64,000 bases of DNA from Mycolicibacterium sp. J2 (GTDB lineage: Bacteria; Actinomycetota; Actinomycetes; Mycobacteriales; Mycobacteriaceae), in assembly GCF_026240945.1 (NCBI RefSeq), contig NZ_JAPFPY010000022.1, forward strand, positions 1-64,000. Direction: 5' to 3'. The stretch's first letter is position 1. Each line of letters starts with the position of its first letter. Both the position numbers and the translations under genes were made by a program. Below are positions 41,955-50,373 of the stretch, one piece after another. Below the pieces are notes generated by a model. The model made no database searches. It was not told the origin of the DNA and saw nothing but the letters and a program-made list of their open reading frames with translations.

Positions 41955-43152
41955 CGGCCATCCATCCCAGCGTGGCCAGGGTGGCCACCGGGTAGATCAG
42001 GCCGGCCCAGGCCAGGTACCACGGCCGGCCGATCTCCCAGATGGTCGGTTGCGCGAAGCTCAACAGCCAGGGCAAGCCGATGAGCGTCAACGCCAGCCAA
42101 CCCCATCCGAATATCCGCGCGCCCAGCCGCTTCCGTACGGGGCCGTGCAGCAGCCAGATCATCAGCGGGATCAGCCACACCCAGTGGTGCGTCCACGAGA
42201 TCGGTGACAGCAGCAGCCCGAACAACTGCACGATGACGATGCCGGCCAGTCGGTCGTCGGCGCCGTCGACCGCGCGCCAGGCCAGCACTGCCAGCGCTGC
42301 GGCAACGACCAGGATGGCCACCACGACCGGCCCATAGCCGGCGTCGTGGCCGACGATGCGGGAGATGGCGCCGCGCACCGACTGGTTGAACGAGGTACCG
42401 ATCGGGCCGACACGGCGGGCATCGCCGAGCAGATCGGTGAAGTAGTAGCGGCCTTGTTGACCCACCACCAGGATCGACACGCCGACGGTTGCCGCGAACA
42501 CCACCGCCGAGAACGCGACAGCCGCCCAGCGGCGCACCCCCACGAAATACAGGCCCGATACCGCCGGCGTCAGCTTCACTCCGGCCGCCAGGCCGACCAG
42601 CAGGCCCGACACCCACCACCGCGAGCTGTACACCGCGTAGAGCACGGCCAACACCAGCAGGACGTTGATCTGCCCGTAGTCGAAGGTGCTGCGCAGCGGC
42701 TCGGTCCAGATGCCCACGGCCGTCCACATCATCGCCAGGCGGGCATCGGCTCGTCCCAGCAATCGCAGGCTCAGCGCCACCACGCCGTAGAGCGCGGCGA
42801 TGATGCCGAGTTGCCAGAGGAAGGCCACCACGCCGAACGGCAGCAGGTGCAGCGGATAGAACACCACCGCGGCAAATGGCGGATACGTGAAAGGCAGCGG
42901 GAAGTCCGGCGTCTGGTCGGCATATACGTAGTCGTAGAGGGTGCCGGGATGGTTCAGGGCGGCCGCGCCGCCCACGTACACATGCAGGTCGACGAAGTTC
43001 GCGCCGTTGGGTACCAGGTAGGTCCAGGCCAGCCGGGCCGCGATGCTGAGCGCGAGCACGACCGGCGCCAGCCGGATCAGCGGCGCGCTGGGGGCGCGCG
43101 AAGAGATGGTGTCTACCGGCACGACTGTAGCCGCGCGGTGCCGGGTCACCAT
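41899..43152 (-). CDS. pimE: Polyprenyl-phosphate-mannose-dependent alpha-1,2-mannosyltransferase
   Basis: The 417-residue GT87 membrane protein adds the fifth mannose to PIM4 on the outer face of the membrane, toward AcPIM6. About ten to eleven helices; the catalytic-loop region LVPNGANFVDLHVYVGGAAA, FPLPFTYPPFAAVVFYPLHL, STFDYGQINVLLVLAVLYAV and SPISWTHHWVWLIPLMIWLL are all typical. ATG 43152 is chosen because GGAGGTG lies seven bases upstream. LpqW, which controls flux at this step, is also in the window. Position matches Rv1159. Confidence 0.93.
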   Translation of the reverse strand: MVTRHRAATVVPVDTISSRAPSAPLIRLAPVVLALSIAARLAWTYLVPNGANFVDLHVYVGGAAALNHPGTLYDYVYADQTPDFPLPFTYPPFAAVVFYPLHLLPFGVVAFLWQLGIIAALYGVVALSLRLLGRADARLAMMWTAVGIWTEPLRSTFDYGQINVLLVLAVLYAVYSSRWWVSGLLVGLAAGVKLTPAVSGLYFVGVRRWAAVAFSAVVFAATVGVSILVVGQQGRYYFTDLLGDARRVGPIGTSFNQSVRGAISRIVGHDAGYGPVVVAILVVAAALAVLAWRAVDGADDRLAGIVIVQLFGLLLSPISWTHHWVWLIPLMIWLLHGPVRKRLGARIFGWGWLALTLIGLPWLLSFAQPTIWEIGRPWYLAWAGLIYPVATLATLGWMAATGRESGRYRPPLPDPSR

Positions 43153-43170
43153 CGGCGCACACCTCCGTAA

Positions 43171-43215
43171 CGGTTGAATAACCGCCACACGTGTCACTTG
43201 AGTAACACCAGTAAC
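43171..43215. promoter_or_regulatory. Phased direct repeats before the secreted Ala/Pro-rich gene
   Basis: GTCAC (43193), GTAAC (43202) and GTAAC (43211) start exactly 9 bp apart. A dyad CGGTTGAATAACCG (43171-43184) and ACACGTGT lie just before. Three phased half-sites fit an OmpR/MtrA-type response regulator. The region serves both pimE and the gene at 43263. Confidence 0.5.
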
Positions 43216-43262
43216 TGAATACCGTCGGGTGCAGGCCTGCCATCAACGAATTGGGGAGAACC

Positions 43263-43913
43263 ATGCCAGCCACCAGAAAAACCTTTGTTTCCAGCGTGAT
43301 TGCCGGAGCCGGCGCAGCTGCCGCGCTCGCCGTGAGTCCGCTGGCCGGCGCCGATCCGTTGCCGCCGGCACCGGTGGCGCCCGCCGCGCCGGCCGCACCC
43401 GCGCTGCCGTTCGCCAATCAGCTCGCCATGGCCCCGCAGCTCATCCAGGGCCTGGCCTCGGCGCTGTCGGGCGGCGGAGCCGCCACCGCGGTCCCCGCGG
43501 CCGCGACGCCTGCCGCACCTGCGGCCCCGGCTCCGACCGCGAGCGCCAATCTGACGCTGCCTCAGCTGCCCGCTGTGACCCCGGCGTCGGCGGCCACGCC
43601 CGCGGCAGCCGCTGCCGCGCCTGCGCCCACCGGCAATGTGCTGCTGCCCGCGGCCGATGTGAACCTGCCGCAGGTGGCCGGGCTGGATCTGCCCAAGCAG
43701 TTGGACTTCCCGGGTGCCCTGGCCGGGTTGATGCCTGCCGGCTCGCCGCTGGCCGGCCTGCTGCCCAAGGCAGCGTCGGCCGCCACCACCGCACCCGCAG
43801 CGCTCGGTGCACCGGCGACCGCCGCCGCTCCCGCGGCCGCGTCCGCACTGCCGGGTGCCGCAAGTCTGGTGCCGATGCTCCTGCCGACCAACGCGCTGTC
43901 CGCCTTGCCGTGA
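43263..43913 (+). CDS. Secreted Ala/Pro-rich protein, Rv1158c-like
   Basis: The 216-residue protein has an N-terminal signal (TRKTFVSSVIAGAGAAAALA, cleavage before DPLPPAP). The mature part is Ala/Pro/Leu-rich with repeated PA motifs and segments such as DLPKQLDFPGALAGLMPAGS. GGGGAG six bases upstream supports ATG 43263. The position after pimE and before the next Ala/Pro-rich gene matches Rv1158c/Rv1157c. Likely envelope or secreted; function not known. Confidence 0.8.
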   Translation: MPATRKTFVSSVIAGAGAAAALAVSPLAGADPLPPAPVAPAAPAAPALPFANQLAMAPQLIQGLASALSGGGAATAVPAAATPAAPAAPAPTASANLTLPQLPAVTPASAATPAAAAAAPAPTGNVLLPAADVNLPQVAGLDLPKQLDFPGALAGLMPAGSPLAGLLPKAASAATTAPAALGAPATAAAPAAASALPGAASLVPMLLPTNALSALP

Positions 43914-43960
43914 CCCGGCACTGACCGACCGTCGTCATCACCACATATCCAGGGGGATAC

Positions 43961-44959
43961 ATGTCATCGATCCGGACACTGCTGACCAGCACCGCGGCAA
44001 CGACGCTGGTGGTACTGGGCAGCGGAATAGCCGGCGCTGACCCCACGGTGCCGTCACCGCTGCCGATCAACAGCCTGCAGGCCCCTGGGCTGCCGGCCAT
44101 GGAGACGCTCGGCCCGGCGATTCAGCAGGCGGCGGCGGATCCGTCCGGCGCTGCGTCGATGCTCATGGCCGCTGCCGCCGCGTTCGCCGGAAACGCGGCG
44201 GCACCGAGTGATTCGAAGAATGTGGCGGCTGCGGTGAACCAGTTCGTCGCCGAGCCGACGGCCCATGTGCCTGCGGCCGGCGCCGGACCGGAGGCTCATC
44301 TGCCGGCCGGGGTGGACCCGGCCTTCGCCGTCGGCCCGGTGCCGGGCGCGGCGTCGCTTGCCGCGCCGGCACCGGCGCCCGATGCCGCACCGGCTCCCGC
44401 TCCCGCTCCGACGCCCGATGCGGCGGCGCTGGCCGCGCCGGCACCGGCACCCGCGGCGGCGCCCGCGCCTGCCGCTCTGCCCGCTCCGGCTCCGGCTCCT
44501 GCACCGGGTCCCGCTCCCGCGCCTGCCCCGGCGGGTGTGCTGAGCCCGGACGCGGCGACCAAGCAGGACTTCATGTACCCGTCGATCAGCAACGGCTGCC
44601 TATCCGACGGCGGCAATGTGCTGGCGACCGCCATCTCGGTGGCCGGCCCCGCCGCGATTCCCACGCCCGGCCCCGGCCCCGGCCAGACCGCCTATGTCTT
44701 CACCGCGGTCGGCACGCCCGGCCCGGCCGCGGAGCAGAAGCTCCCGCTGAATGTCACCTGGGTGAACCTGACGACCGGGAAGTCCGGGACCGCGACGCTG
44801 AAACCGCGCTCGGACATGAACCCTGAAGGGCCGACCACGTTGACGGCGATCGTCGACACCGGTTCGGGCAGCATCATGTCGACGATCTTCGGTCAGGTGA
44901 CCACGACCGAAAAGCAGTGCCAGTTCATGCCGACCATCGGCTCGACGGTGGTGCCGTAG
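43961..44959 (+). CDS. Secreted Ala/Pro-rich protein, Rv1157c-like
   Basis: The 332-residue protein has a signal peptide (TLLTSTAATTLVVLGSGIAG, then ADPTVPSP). A Pro/Ala-rich middle (long AP stretch at about 115-195) is followed by a folded C-terminal domain of about 130 residues (TKQDFMYPSISNGCLSDGGN) with two Cys likely paired (NGCLS and EKQCQF). GGGGG upstream of ATG. In line with the preceding Ala/Pro gene, 47 bp apart. Function unknown; Rv1157c is a conserved homolog from memory. Confidence 0.82.
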   Translation: MSSIRTLLTSTAATTLVVLGSGIAGADPTVPSPLPINSLQAPGLPAMETLGPAIQQAAADPSGAASMLMAAAAAFAGNAAAPSDSKNVAAAVNQFVAEPTAHVPAAGAGPEAHLPAGVDPAFAVGPVPGAASLAAPAPAPDAAPAPAPAPTPDAAALAAPAPAPAAAPAPAALPAPAPAPAPGPAPAPAPAGVLSPDAATKQDFMYPSISNGCLSDGGNVLATAISVAGPAAIPTPGPGPGQTAYVFTAVGTPGPAAEQKLPLNVTWVNLTTGKSGTATLKPRSDMNPEGPTTLTAIVDTGSGSIMSTIFGQVTTTEKQCQFMPTIGSTVVP

Positions 44960-44972
44960 AACCCCCGAACCG

Positions 44973-45028
44973 CGACGGTGCATCCAGAACGCAAATCCGG
45001 CCCGATAAGCGATCTGGGTGCACCGTCG
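44973..45028. repeat. 56-bp palindromic intergenic element
   Basis: Arms CGACGGTGCATCCAGA (44973-44988) and TCTGGGTGCACCGTCG (45013-45028) are inverted repeats with one difference. The element sits between convergent genes and probably ends both transcripts. Its core differs from the other palindromic elements in the window. Confidence 0.75.
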
Positions 45029-45045
45029 TCTGGTAAGCGGTCCGC

Positions 45046-45195
45046 TCAGTACGCCATGAACAGGATCATCTCGCGGTCGTACTCACGACCGGGATGCGCC
45101 TGCGCCAGGTGCTCCTGCGCCTTCTCCACCAGATCGTCCTCGTCGGTCCCGCTGATCGCTTCGCCGCACGGGCAATTCAGATGCGTCTTCGCCAT
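45046..45195 (-). CDS. DUF1059-family small protein
   Basis: The 49-residue protein reads MAKTHLNCPCGEAISG, then an acidic helix (TDEDDLVEKAQEHLAQAHPG) and the end REYDREMILFMAY. CPCG near the N-terminus and H/HPG later are the DUF1059 pattern, suggesting a small metal-binding fold. It is too short for many gene finders but is flanked by a palindrome and a gene, with a clear ATG. Function unknown. Confidence 0.8.
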   Translation of the reverse strand: MAKTHLNCPCGEAISGTDEDDLVEKAQEHLAQAHPGREYDREMILFMAY

Positions 45196-45221
45196 GTGAT
45201 CACCATCTCATATCGTGCGAG

Positions 45222-45809
45222 TCAGGCCTTCGCAGCCTTCGCAGCCTTCGCGGCGGCCTTCATCTTCTTCTTGTACGCCCGAACCTCCTGCAGCGAACCG
45301 GCGTCCACCACATCGGCCACCGACATGTGCGTGCCCGCCTTGCCGTAATCCCCCGCCGCGGCCCGCCAGCCCGCCGGCGTCACGCCGTACTGCTTGCCCA
45401 GCAGCGCCAAGAAGATCTTGGCCTTCTGCTCACCGAAGCCGGGCAGCCGCTTGAGCCGGCGCAGCACCTCGGCACCGTCGGGATCGCCGGCAGTCCACAA
45501 CGCCGTCACATCGCCGTCGTAGTCGTCGACCACGGCCTGCGCCAGCGCCTGCACCCGCTTGGACATCGAGCCCGGAAAGCGGTGGATCGCCGGGGTTTCC
45601 GAGCACAGCGCGATGAATTCGTCCGGGTTGTACTCGGCGATCTGGCGGGCGTCGACGCCGCCGATCCGGTCGGCGATCTTCTTCGGCCCGGCGAATGCCG
45701 TCTCCATCGGGATCTGCTGATCGAGCAGCATCCCGACGAGCAACGCGAACGGATTGGACTCAAGCAGGGCATCGGCCGCGGGGTCTTGAACCAGCTGCAG
45801 GGTGGGCAT
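45222..45809 (-). CDS. HhH-GPD family base-excision-type protein
   Basis: The 195-residue protein has the helix-hairpin-helix and glycosylase-like fold seen in Rv1156: LVGMLLDQQIPMETAFAGPK, then LKRLPGFGEQKAKIFLALLG as the HhH with the Gly-x-Gly turn. The usual catalytic Lys/Asp pair is not obvious, so activity is uncertain. The C-terminal tail KKKMKAAAKAAKAAKA is basic and DNA-binding-like. It could repair or bind DNA; substrate unknown. Confidence 0.82.
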   Translation of the reverse strand: MPTLQLVQDPAADALLESNPFALLVGMLLDQQIPMETAFAGPKKIADRIGGVDARQIAEYNPDEFIALCSETPAIHRFPGSMSKRVQALAQAVVDDYDGDVTALWTAGDPDGAEVLRRLKRLPGFGEQKAKIFLALLGKQYGVTPAGWRAAAGDYGKAGTHMSVADVVDAGSLQEVRAYKKKMKAAAKAAKAAKA

Positions 45810-45893
45810 CTGGTCAGTTTAAAGTGCGCCGCCGGCCCGATGGAGTGTGCGAACGTGGACTGCACAACGTGCTCACACCCCCGGAGAGACAAC

Positions 45894-46190
45894 ATGAAAC
45901 GCCTGGTGGCGCCTCTGCTGGCCGCGCTGGCCACCGCTCTCGCATTGGCCGCACCGGCCGGCGCGATCCCCGACCAGGGCACGCCGGCCTTCGACGACTA
46001 CATGCAAGGCCTGCAGCGCAACGGCTACAACCTGAACCCCGACACCGCATGGCGCGTCGCGCACCAGGCCTGTATCGGCGGCATCCCCGGCTACATCGGA
46101 TTGGAACTGGCCGCCCAGGGCGTCATCGGCCCCGGCGCGCAGGACCGGGTGATGGACGTGGCCAGGAAATACGCCTGCCCGGTCCAGTAG
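45894..46190 (+). CDS. DUF732 secreted protein
   Basis: The 98-residue protein has a signal peptide (KRLVAPLLAALATALALAAP, cleavage near AGA). The DUF732 domain follows: FDDYMQGLQRNGYNLNPDTA, with two Cys (HQACIGG and KYACPVQ) that probably pair. GGAGAG precedes ATG 45894; longer in-frame starts lie inside the HhH-GPD gene and are not used. Common mycobacterial family of unknown role. Confidence 0.87.
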   Translation: MKRLVAPLLAALATALALAAPAGAIPDQGTPAFDDYMQGLQRNGYNLNPDTAWRVAHQACIGGIPGYIGLELAAQGVIGPGAQDRVMDVARKYACPVQ

Positions 46191-46218
46191 CACCCACCGC
46201 CCCCGCACAATCCTTCGT

Positions 46219-47418
46219 ATGTCCGGCCCCGTCGCCCTCGCGCTGGCCGCCGCCGCAGCACTGGCGGCGCTGGCCGCGGTGTTCGTCGTGCGCACCCGCC
46301 GCGTCGTGGCCACGCCCACCGAACGCGCCGTGCACACCGCCCTGCACACCGCATCACTGGCGGCGCGCGCCCTGCGGCGCGGCCTGGACACCGTATCGGC
46401 GCAGACCGCGGCACCCTTCTTACGAGGGTTGACCGGCACCGACGGGGTGGCGCTGTTCGACAGAGACGGCGTCTTGCTGGCCCGCGACGCCGTCCACGAC
46501 ACCATCTGGCAGCCCGATATCGACGACGCCTGCGCCGCCACGGCCCGCGAATCGGTGACTGCCGCGCGGCGGGTGCTCACCAACAACGGCACCACCGCCG
46601 TGGTCGCACAGCCCCTGCTCGCCGACGGCGGTGACGTGCTGGGCTCGCTCGTGGTGGTGGCGGCGGGCAATCCGGGTCCGGGCATGCTCGGCGCGATCGG
46701 TGAGGTGGCCCGGTACGCGGCCAGCCAGCTGGAGCTGGCCGAGCTCGACGCGTCCCGGGCGCGTCTGGACCGGGCCGAGGTGCTGGCGCTGCGGGCCCAG
46801 ATCAGCCCGCACTTCATCTACAACGCACTGAACACCATCGCCTCGTTCGTCCGCACCGATCCTGACCGCGCCCGCGAATTGATCCTGGAATTCGCGGATT
46901 TCACCCGCTACTCGTTCCGGGCGGCGGGCCAGTACACCACGCTCGCCGAGGAGCTGCGCAATATCGACCGGTATCTGACGCTGGAACGCGCCCGATTCGG
47001 GGCGACGTTGACGGTGCGCCTGCAGGTGGCACCCGAGGTGCTCAATGTCGTGGTGCCGTTCCTGGCGCTACAACCGTTGGTGGAGAACGCGGTCCGGCAC
47101 GGCCTTGCCGGGCAGGGTGGCGGCTCGGTCGAGATCGTCGCCCGCGACGCGGGGACCGACTGCGTCATCACCGTCGAAGACGACGGCGCCGGAATGGATC
47201 CCGACACACTGCGGGCCGGACCGGGGGACGCGCTGGCCGAACAGAGCCACCAGGCCGCGCATGTGGGTCTGACAAATGTGGACCATCGACTGCGTGCGGC
47301 CTTCGGCAACGACTACGGTCTGGTGGTCGAGACAGCTCTCGGGGCGGGCACCAAGGTGATCATGCGGGTGCCGAAGTTCCGCTCCGGGGTGCGGGCCAGT
47401 GGAAGTGGGGTGGCGTGA
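46219..47418 (+). CDS. LytS-type sensor histidine kinase
   Basis: The 399-residue protein has one N-terminal membrane helix (ALALAAAAALAALAAVFVV), a GAF-like sensor region (about 60-180) and a His_kinase domain with phospho-acceptor His in RAQISPHFIYNALNTIASF. N-box ALQPLVENAVRHG and G-box VEDDGAGMDPDT follow. It overlaps the response regulator gene by 4 bp (GTGA). Kinases of this type (for example BtsS) sense pyruvate or small acids; the link with a symporter here suggests a carboxylate signal. Confidence 0.92.
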   Translation: MSGPVALALAAAAALAALAAVFVVRTRRVVATPTERAVHTALHTASLAARALRRGLDTVSAQTAAPFLRGLTGTDGVALFDRDGVLLARDAVHDTIWQPDIDDACAATARESVTAARRVLTNNGTTAVVAQPLLADGGDVLGSLVVVAAGNPGPGMLGAIGEVARYAASQLELAELDASRARLDRAEVLALRAQISPHFIYNALNTIASFVRTDPDRARELILEFADFTRYSFRAAGQYTTLAEELRNIDRYLTLERARFGATLTVRLQVAPEVLNVVVPFLALQPLVENAVRHGLAGQGGGSVEIVARDAGTDCVITVEDDGAGMDPDTLRAGPGDALAEQSHQAAHVGLTNVDHRLRAAFGNDYGLVVETALGAGTKVIMRVPKFRSGVRASGSGVA

Positions 47419-48182
47419 CTGCGAAGCTGACGGTGCTCGCCGTCGACGACGAGGCACCCGCACTAGACGAACTTGCCTACCTGCTCGGCCGCCATCCCGA
47501 TGTGGCACAGGTGTTCACCGCCGGCGACGCCACGGCGGCGCTGCGCGAACTCAACCGGCACACCATCGACGCGGTGTTCCTCGACATCAACATGCCGGGA
47601 CTGTCCGGTATCGAACTGGCCGGCATCCTGACCAATTTCGCGCACCGGCCCGCCGTGGTGTTCGTGACCGCCCACGACGACAGGGCGGTGGCGGCGTTCG
47701 ACGTCGGCGCCACCGACTATCTGCTGAAGCCGATCCGGCAGGACCGGCTCGACGAGGCCGTGCGCCGGGCCGCGACGGCCCACACCGTGGCCGCACCGGG
47801 CGAACAGGATTCCGATGTGATCCCCGCCGAACTCGGCGGCATCACCCAACTGGTGCCGCGCGACAGCATCGGTTGGGTTGAAGCCGAGGGTGACTACGCC
47901 CGCCTGCACTCGGCCACCGGCGCGCACCTGGTTCGAATTCCGTTGAGCGTCTTGGAAACTCGTTGGGCCGACCACGGCTTCCAACGCATCCACCGGTCCT
48001 ACCTGGTGTCGCTGCGACTGGTGACCGGACTGCGCACCCAGGACGGCGCGGTGCTGGTTCGGTTGCGCGCCAACGGCACCTCACCCGCCGTGGAGTTACC
48101 GGTGAGCCGTCGGCAGGCGCGCGAACTGCGCGACCGGCTGGTCCGCGATCCGATGCGCAGCCTGAAGCCCGCCGATGAGTGA
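47415..48182 (+). CDS. LytTR response regulator
   Basis: The 255-residue protein has a receiver domain (VDDEAPALDELAYLL; phospho-Asp in VFLDINMPGLSG; Lys in DYLLKPIRQDRLD) and a LytTR DNA-binding domain (WVEAEGDYARLHSATGAHLV, then FQRIHRSYLVSLRLV). It is cognate to the overlapping kinase gene. Its likely targets include the following transporter genes, although the tight overlaps leave no room for an internal promoter before the DUF485 gene. Confidence 0.93.
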   Translation: MTAKLTVLAVDDEAPALDELAYLLGRHPDVAQVFTAGDATAALRELNRHTIDAVFLDINMPGLSGIELAGILTNFAHRPAVVFVTAHDDRAVAAFDVGATDYLLKPIRQDRLDEAVRRAATAHTVAAPGEQDSDVIPAELGGITQLVPRDSIGWVEAEGDYARLHSATGAHLVRIPLSVLETRWADHGFQRIHRSYLVSLRLVTGLRTQDGAVLVRLRANGTSPAVELPVSRRQARELRDRLVRDPMRSLKPADE

Positions 48183-48633
48183 CCGACCTGACGCTCCCAA
48201 TGCGCGGCCCGCCGCTGGACCCAATGCGCGGCCCGCCGCTGGACCCAATGCGCGGCCCGCCGCGGGACTCAATGCGCGGCCCGCCGCGGAACGCCAGCGG
48301 GTGGTGCTCGCCCACCGCCGCGGCGCTCGGATGGTGCGCACCCGGGTGGAAGTCCAGGAGCAAACCCAGGTCGGTGACGCCTTGGTGCGCGGTCTGGTGC
48401 GCGCCCAGCTCGGTCTGGCCCTGCGGCTGAGCCTCGTGGTCATCGCCGCGGTCGCGGTGGCGGCACTGCTGGCACCCCACCTCGGCACACTGACGGTGCT
48501 CGGGATGCGCTTGAACTGGTTGCTGCTGGCGGCGCTGGTCTACCCGCTGCTGTACGGCGTCGGCCGGTTGTACGTCCGGCTGGCCGAACAGGCCGAGCGG
48601 GACTTCGTCCGCGTCGTCGACACCGAACCATGA
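48175..48633 (+). CDS. DUF485-type transporter partner with repeat N-terminus
   Basis: The 152-residue protein has about four copies of an N-terminal (P)NARPAAG repeat, encoded by a 24-bp tandem repeat at 48199-48290. A DUF485-like domain follows with two helices (LALRLSLVVIAAVAVAALLA and LNWLLLAALVYPLLYGVGRL) and end YVRLAEQAERDF. DUF485 proteins pair with solute:sodium symporters of the acetate permease type. It overlaps the regulator upstream (8 bp) and the symporter downstream (ATGA). Confidence 0.85.
   Translation: MSDRPDAPNARPAAGPNARPAAGPNARPAAGLNARPAAERQRVVLAHRRGARMVRTRVEVQEQTQVGDALVRGLVRAQLGLALRLSLVVIAAVAVAALLAPHLGTLTVLGMRLNWLLLAALVYPLLYGVGRLYVRLAEQAERDFVRVVDTEP
48199..48290. repeat. 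24-bp tandem repeat in DUF485 gene
   Basis: Units begin AATGCGCGGCCCGCCGC at 48199, 48223, 48247 and 48271 (the last partial). They stay in frame and encode NARPAAG repeats. Copy number is likely to vary between strains. Confidence 0.85.
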
Positions 48634-50360
48634 CCGGCTCCCCGCTCACGGCGGCGGCGCTGCTGGCCGCGGCGGTGGCCACCGTTGCCATCGGCGCCTA
48701 CGGAGTCCGCCTGTCGCGCACCACCTCCGACTTCCTGGTCGCCTCCCGCACCGTCGGCCCGCGCTGGAACGCCGCGGCCATCTCCGGCGAATATCTGTCG
48801 GCGGCATCATTTCTCGGGGTAGCCGGGTTGATCGCCAAGTACGGTGCCGACGCGCTGTGGTACCCGGTCGGTTTCACCGCGGGCTATCTGGGCCTGTTGT
48901 TGTTCGTCGCCGCACCGCTGCGGCGCTCCGGCGCTTACACCGTGCCCGATTTCGCCGAGTTCCGGCTGGGTTCGGCGCGGCTACGCAAGGTCGCCATGCT
49001 CGTCGTGGTGGTGATCTGCGTGTTCTACCTGGCACCGCAATATCAGGGCGCCGGACTGACCCTGAAAACCCTTCTCGGCGTGCCGGTCTGGATCGGCCCA
49101 CTGCTGGTCGGCGGAATCGTCATCAGCAATGTGGTGGGCGGCGGCATGCGCTCGATCACGTTCGTGCAGGCCTTCCAGTACTGGCTCAAGCTGACCGCCG
49201 TCGCCGTGCCGGCGCTGGCCCTGCTCGCGCTGTTCCTGCACGACCGCGCCGAACTCGGCGGCCCGCTGCCCCCGAGCGTGCACCACCAGACCACCGTCGC
49301 CATCGACACCGACGTGGTGGTGCGGGTGATCGATCCGGCCGGCATCACCGTCACCGGCGGGTTGGACGGACGAGACGTGAACGCCGCCACCATCGGCGCC
49401 CCGGGTGAGCACACCCTCGGCGCGGGCAGCATCTTGACCCTGGCCGCCGGTGCGGCCACCCCGGTGGTGGCGGGCACCCCGGGCACCGGCCAAACGTGGA
49501 TCACCTCCGGCGGCGGATTGGGCGGCGGGCATCCGCTCTATCAGGTGGTGTCGATCATCGTCGCGACATTCCTGGGCACGATGGGTCTGCCGCACGTGCT
49601 GGTGCGCTTCTACACGAATCCCGACGGTCGAGCGGCCCGGCGCACCGCGCTGGCCGTCATCGCCATGGTGTCGGTGTTCTACCTGTTCCCCATCCTGCTC
49701 GGCGTCTTCTCCCGGCTGTACGTGCCCCAGTTGTTGATCACCGGCACCGCTGACGCCGCGGTGCTGCTTGCTCCCGGCTCCACCGTCGGCGGGGTCGCCG
49801 GCCAGCTATTGGGCGCCCTGGTGGCCGCCGGCGCGATCGCGGCGTTCCTGGCCACGTCATCGGGTCTGCTGGTAAGCATCGCCGGCGCGTTGGCCACCGA
49901 TGTGCTGCGCGGCCGGGTGCGGGATTTCCGGGTGGCCGCGGTCGTCGGCGGGCTGATCCCGATTCCGCTCTCGATGGTGGTGTCGGGCCTCGAGCTATCC
50001 CGCAGCGTCGGTCTGGCCTTTGCCGTTGCGGCGTCGACCTTGTGTCCGCTTCTGGTACTTGGCATCTGGTGGCGCGGACTGACCGCCACCGGCGCCGCGT
50101 GCGGGCTGATCGCCGGCGGTGGCGTCTGCGGCAGTGCGGTCGTGGTGGCCATAGCCGGCGGCGTCGACGACGACGTGCTCGGCGGCTGGCCGGCGGTGAT
50201 GGTCGGGTACCCCGCCGCCGTCAGCGTGCCGCTGGCCTTCGCCACCATGATCATCGTCAGCCGATTCACCCGTGCCACACCGGATGTCGCGCGGATCTTT
50301 GCGCGCATGCACGTACCGGAGCGGCTGGGCATGGGCGTGGAGCGCGTGCCTCGCGACTGA
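48630..50360 (+). CDS. Sodium:solute symporter, acetate/pyruvate permease-like
   Basis: The 576-residue membrane protein has about 13 helices. Family motifs are SRTTSDFLVASRTVGPRWN, AAISGEYLSAASFLGVAGLI, GLPHVLVRFYTNPDGRAARR and AFLATSSGLLVSIAGALATD. It resembles ActP/MctC-type monocarboxylate uptake systems. It overlaps the DUF485 gene by 4 bp and lies in one operon with a LytS/LytTR pair, as the E. coli pyruvate system BtsSR-BtsT is linked in function. Substrate is inferred, not shown. Confidence 0.92.
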   Translation: MTGSPLTAAALLAAAVATVAIGAYGVRLSRTTSDFLVASRTVGPRWNAAAISGEYLSAASFLGVAGLIAKYGADALWYPVGFTAGYLGLLLFVAAPLRRSGAYTVPDFAEFRLGSARLRKVAMLVVVVICVFYLAPQYQGAGLTLKTLLGVPVWIGPLLVGGIVISNVVGGGMRSITFVQAFQYWLKLTAVAVPALALLALFLHDRAELGGPLPPSVHHQTTVAIDTDVVVRVIDPAGITVTGGLDGRDVNAATIGAPGEHTLGAGSILTLAAGAATPVVAGTPGTGQTWITSGGGLGGGHPLYQVVSIIVATFLGTMGLPHVLVRFYTNPDGRAARRTALAVIAMVSVFYLFPILLGVFSRLYVPQLLITGTADAAVLLAPGSTVGGVAGQLLGALVAAGAIAAFLATSSGLLVSIAGALATDVLRGRVRDFRVAAVVGGLIPIPLSMVVSGLELSRSVGLAFAVAASTLCPLLVLGIWWRGLTATGAACGLIAGGGVCGSAVVVAIAGGVDDDVLGGWPAVMVGYPAAVSVPLAFATMIIVSRFTRATPDVARIFARMHVPERLGMGVERVPRD

Positions 50361-50373
50361 CGGCACCGTCCGA

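Noticed and set aside
45327..45893. N-terminal extension of the DUF732 protein
   Set aside because: Lies antisense within the HhH-GPD gene; ATG 45894 gives a signal peptide and ribosome-binding site.
48199..48290. CRISPR-like repeat
   Set aside because: Units are contiguous 24-bp tandem copies with no spacers and encode a peptide repeat.
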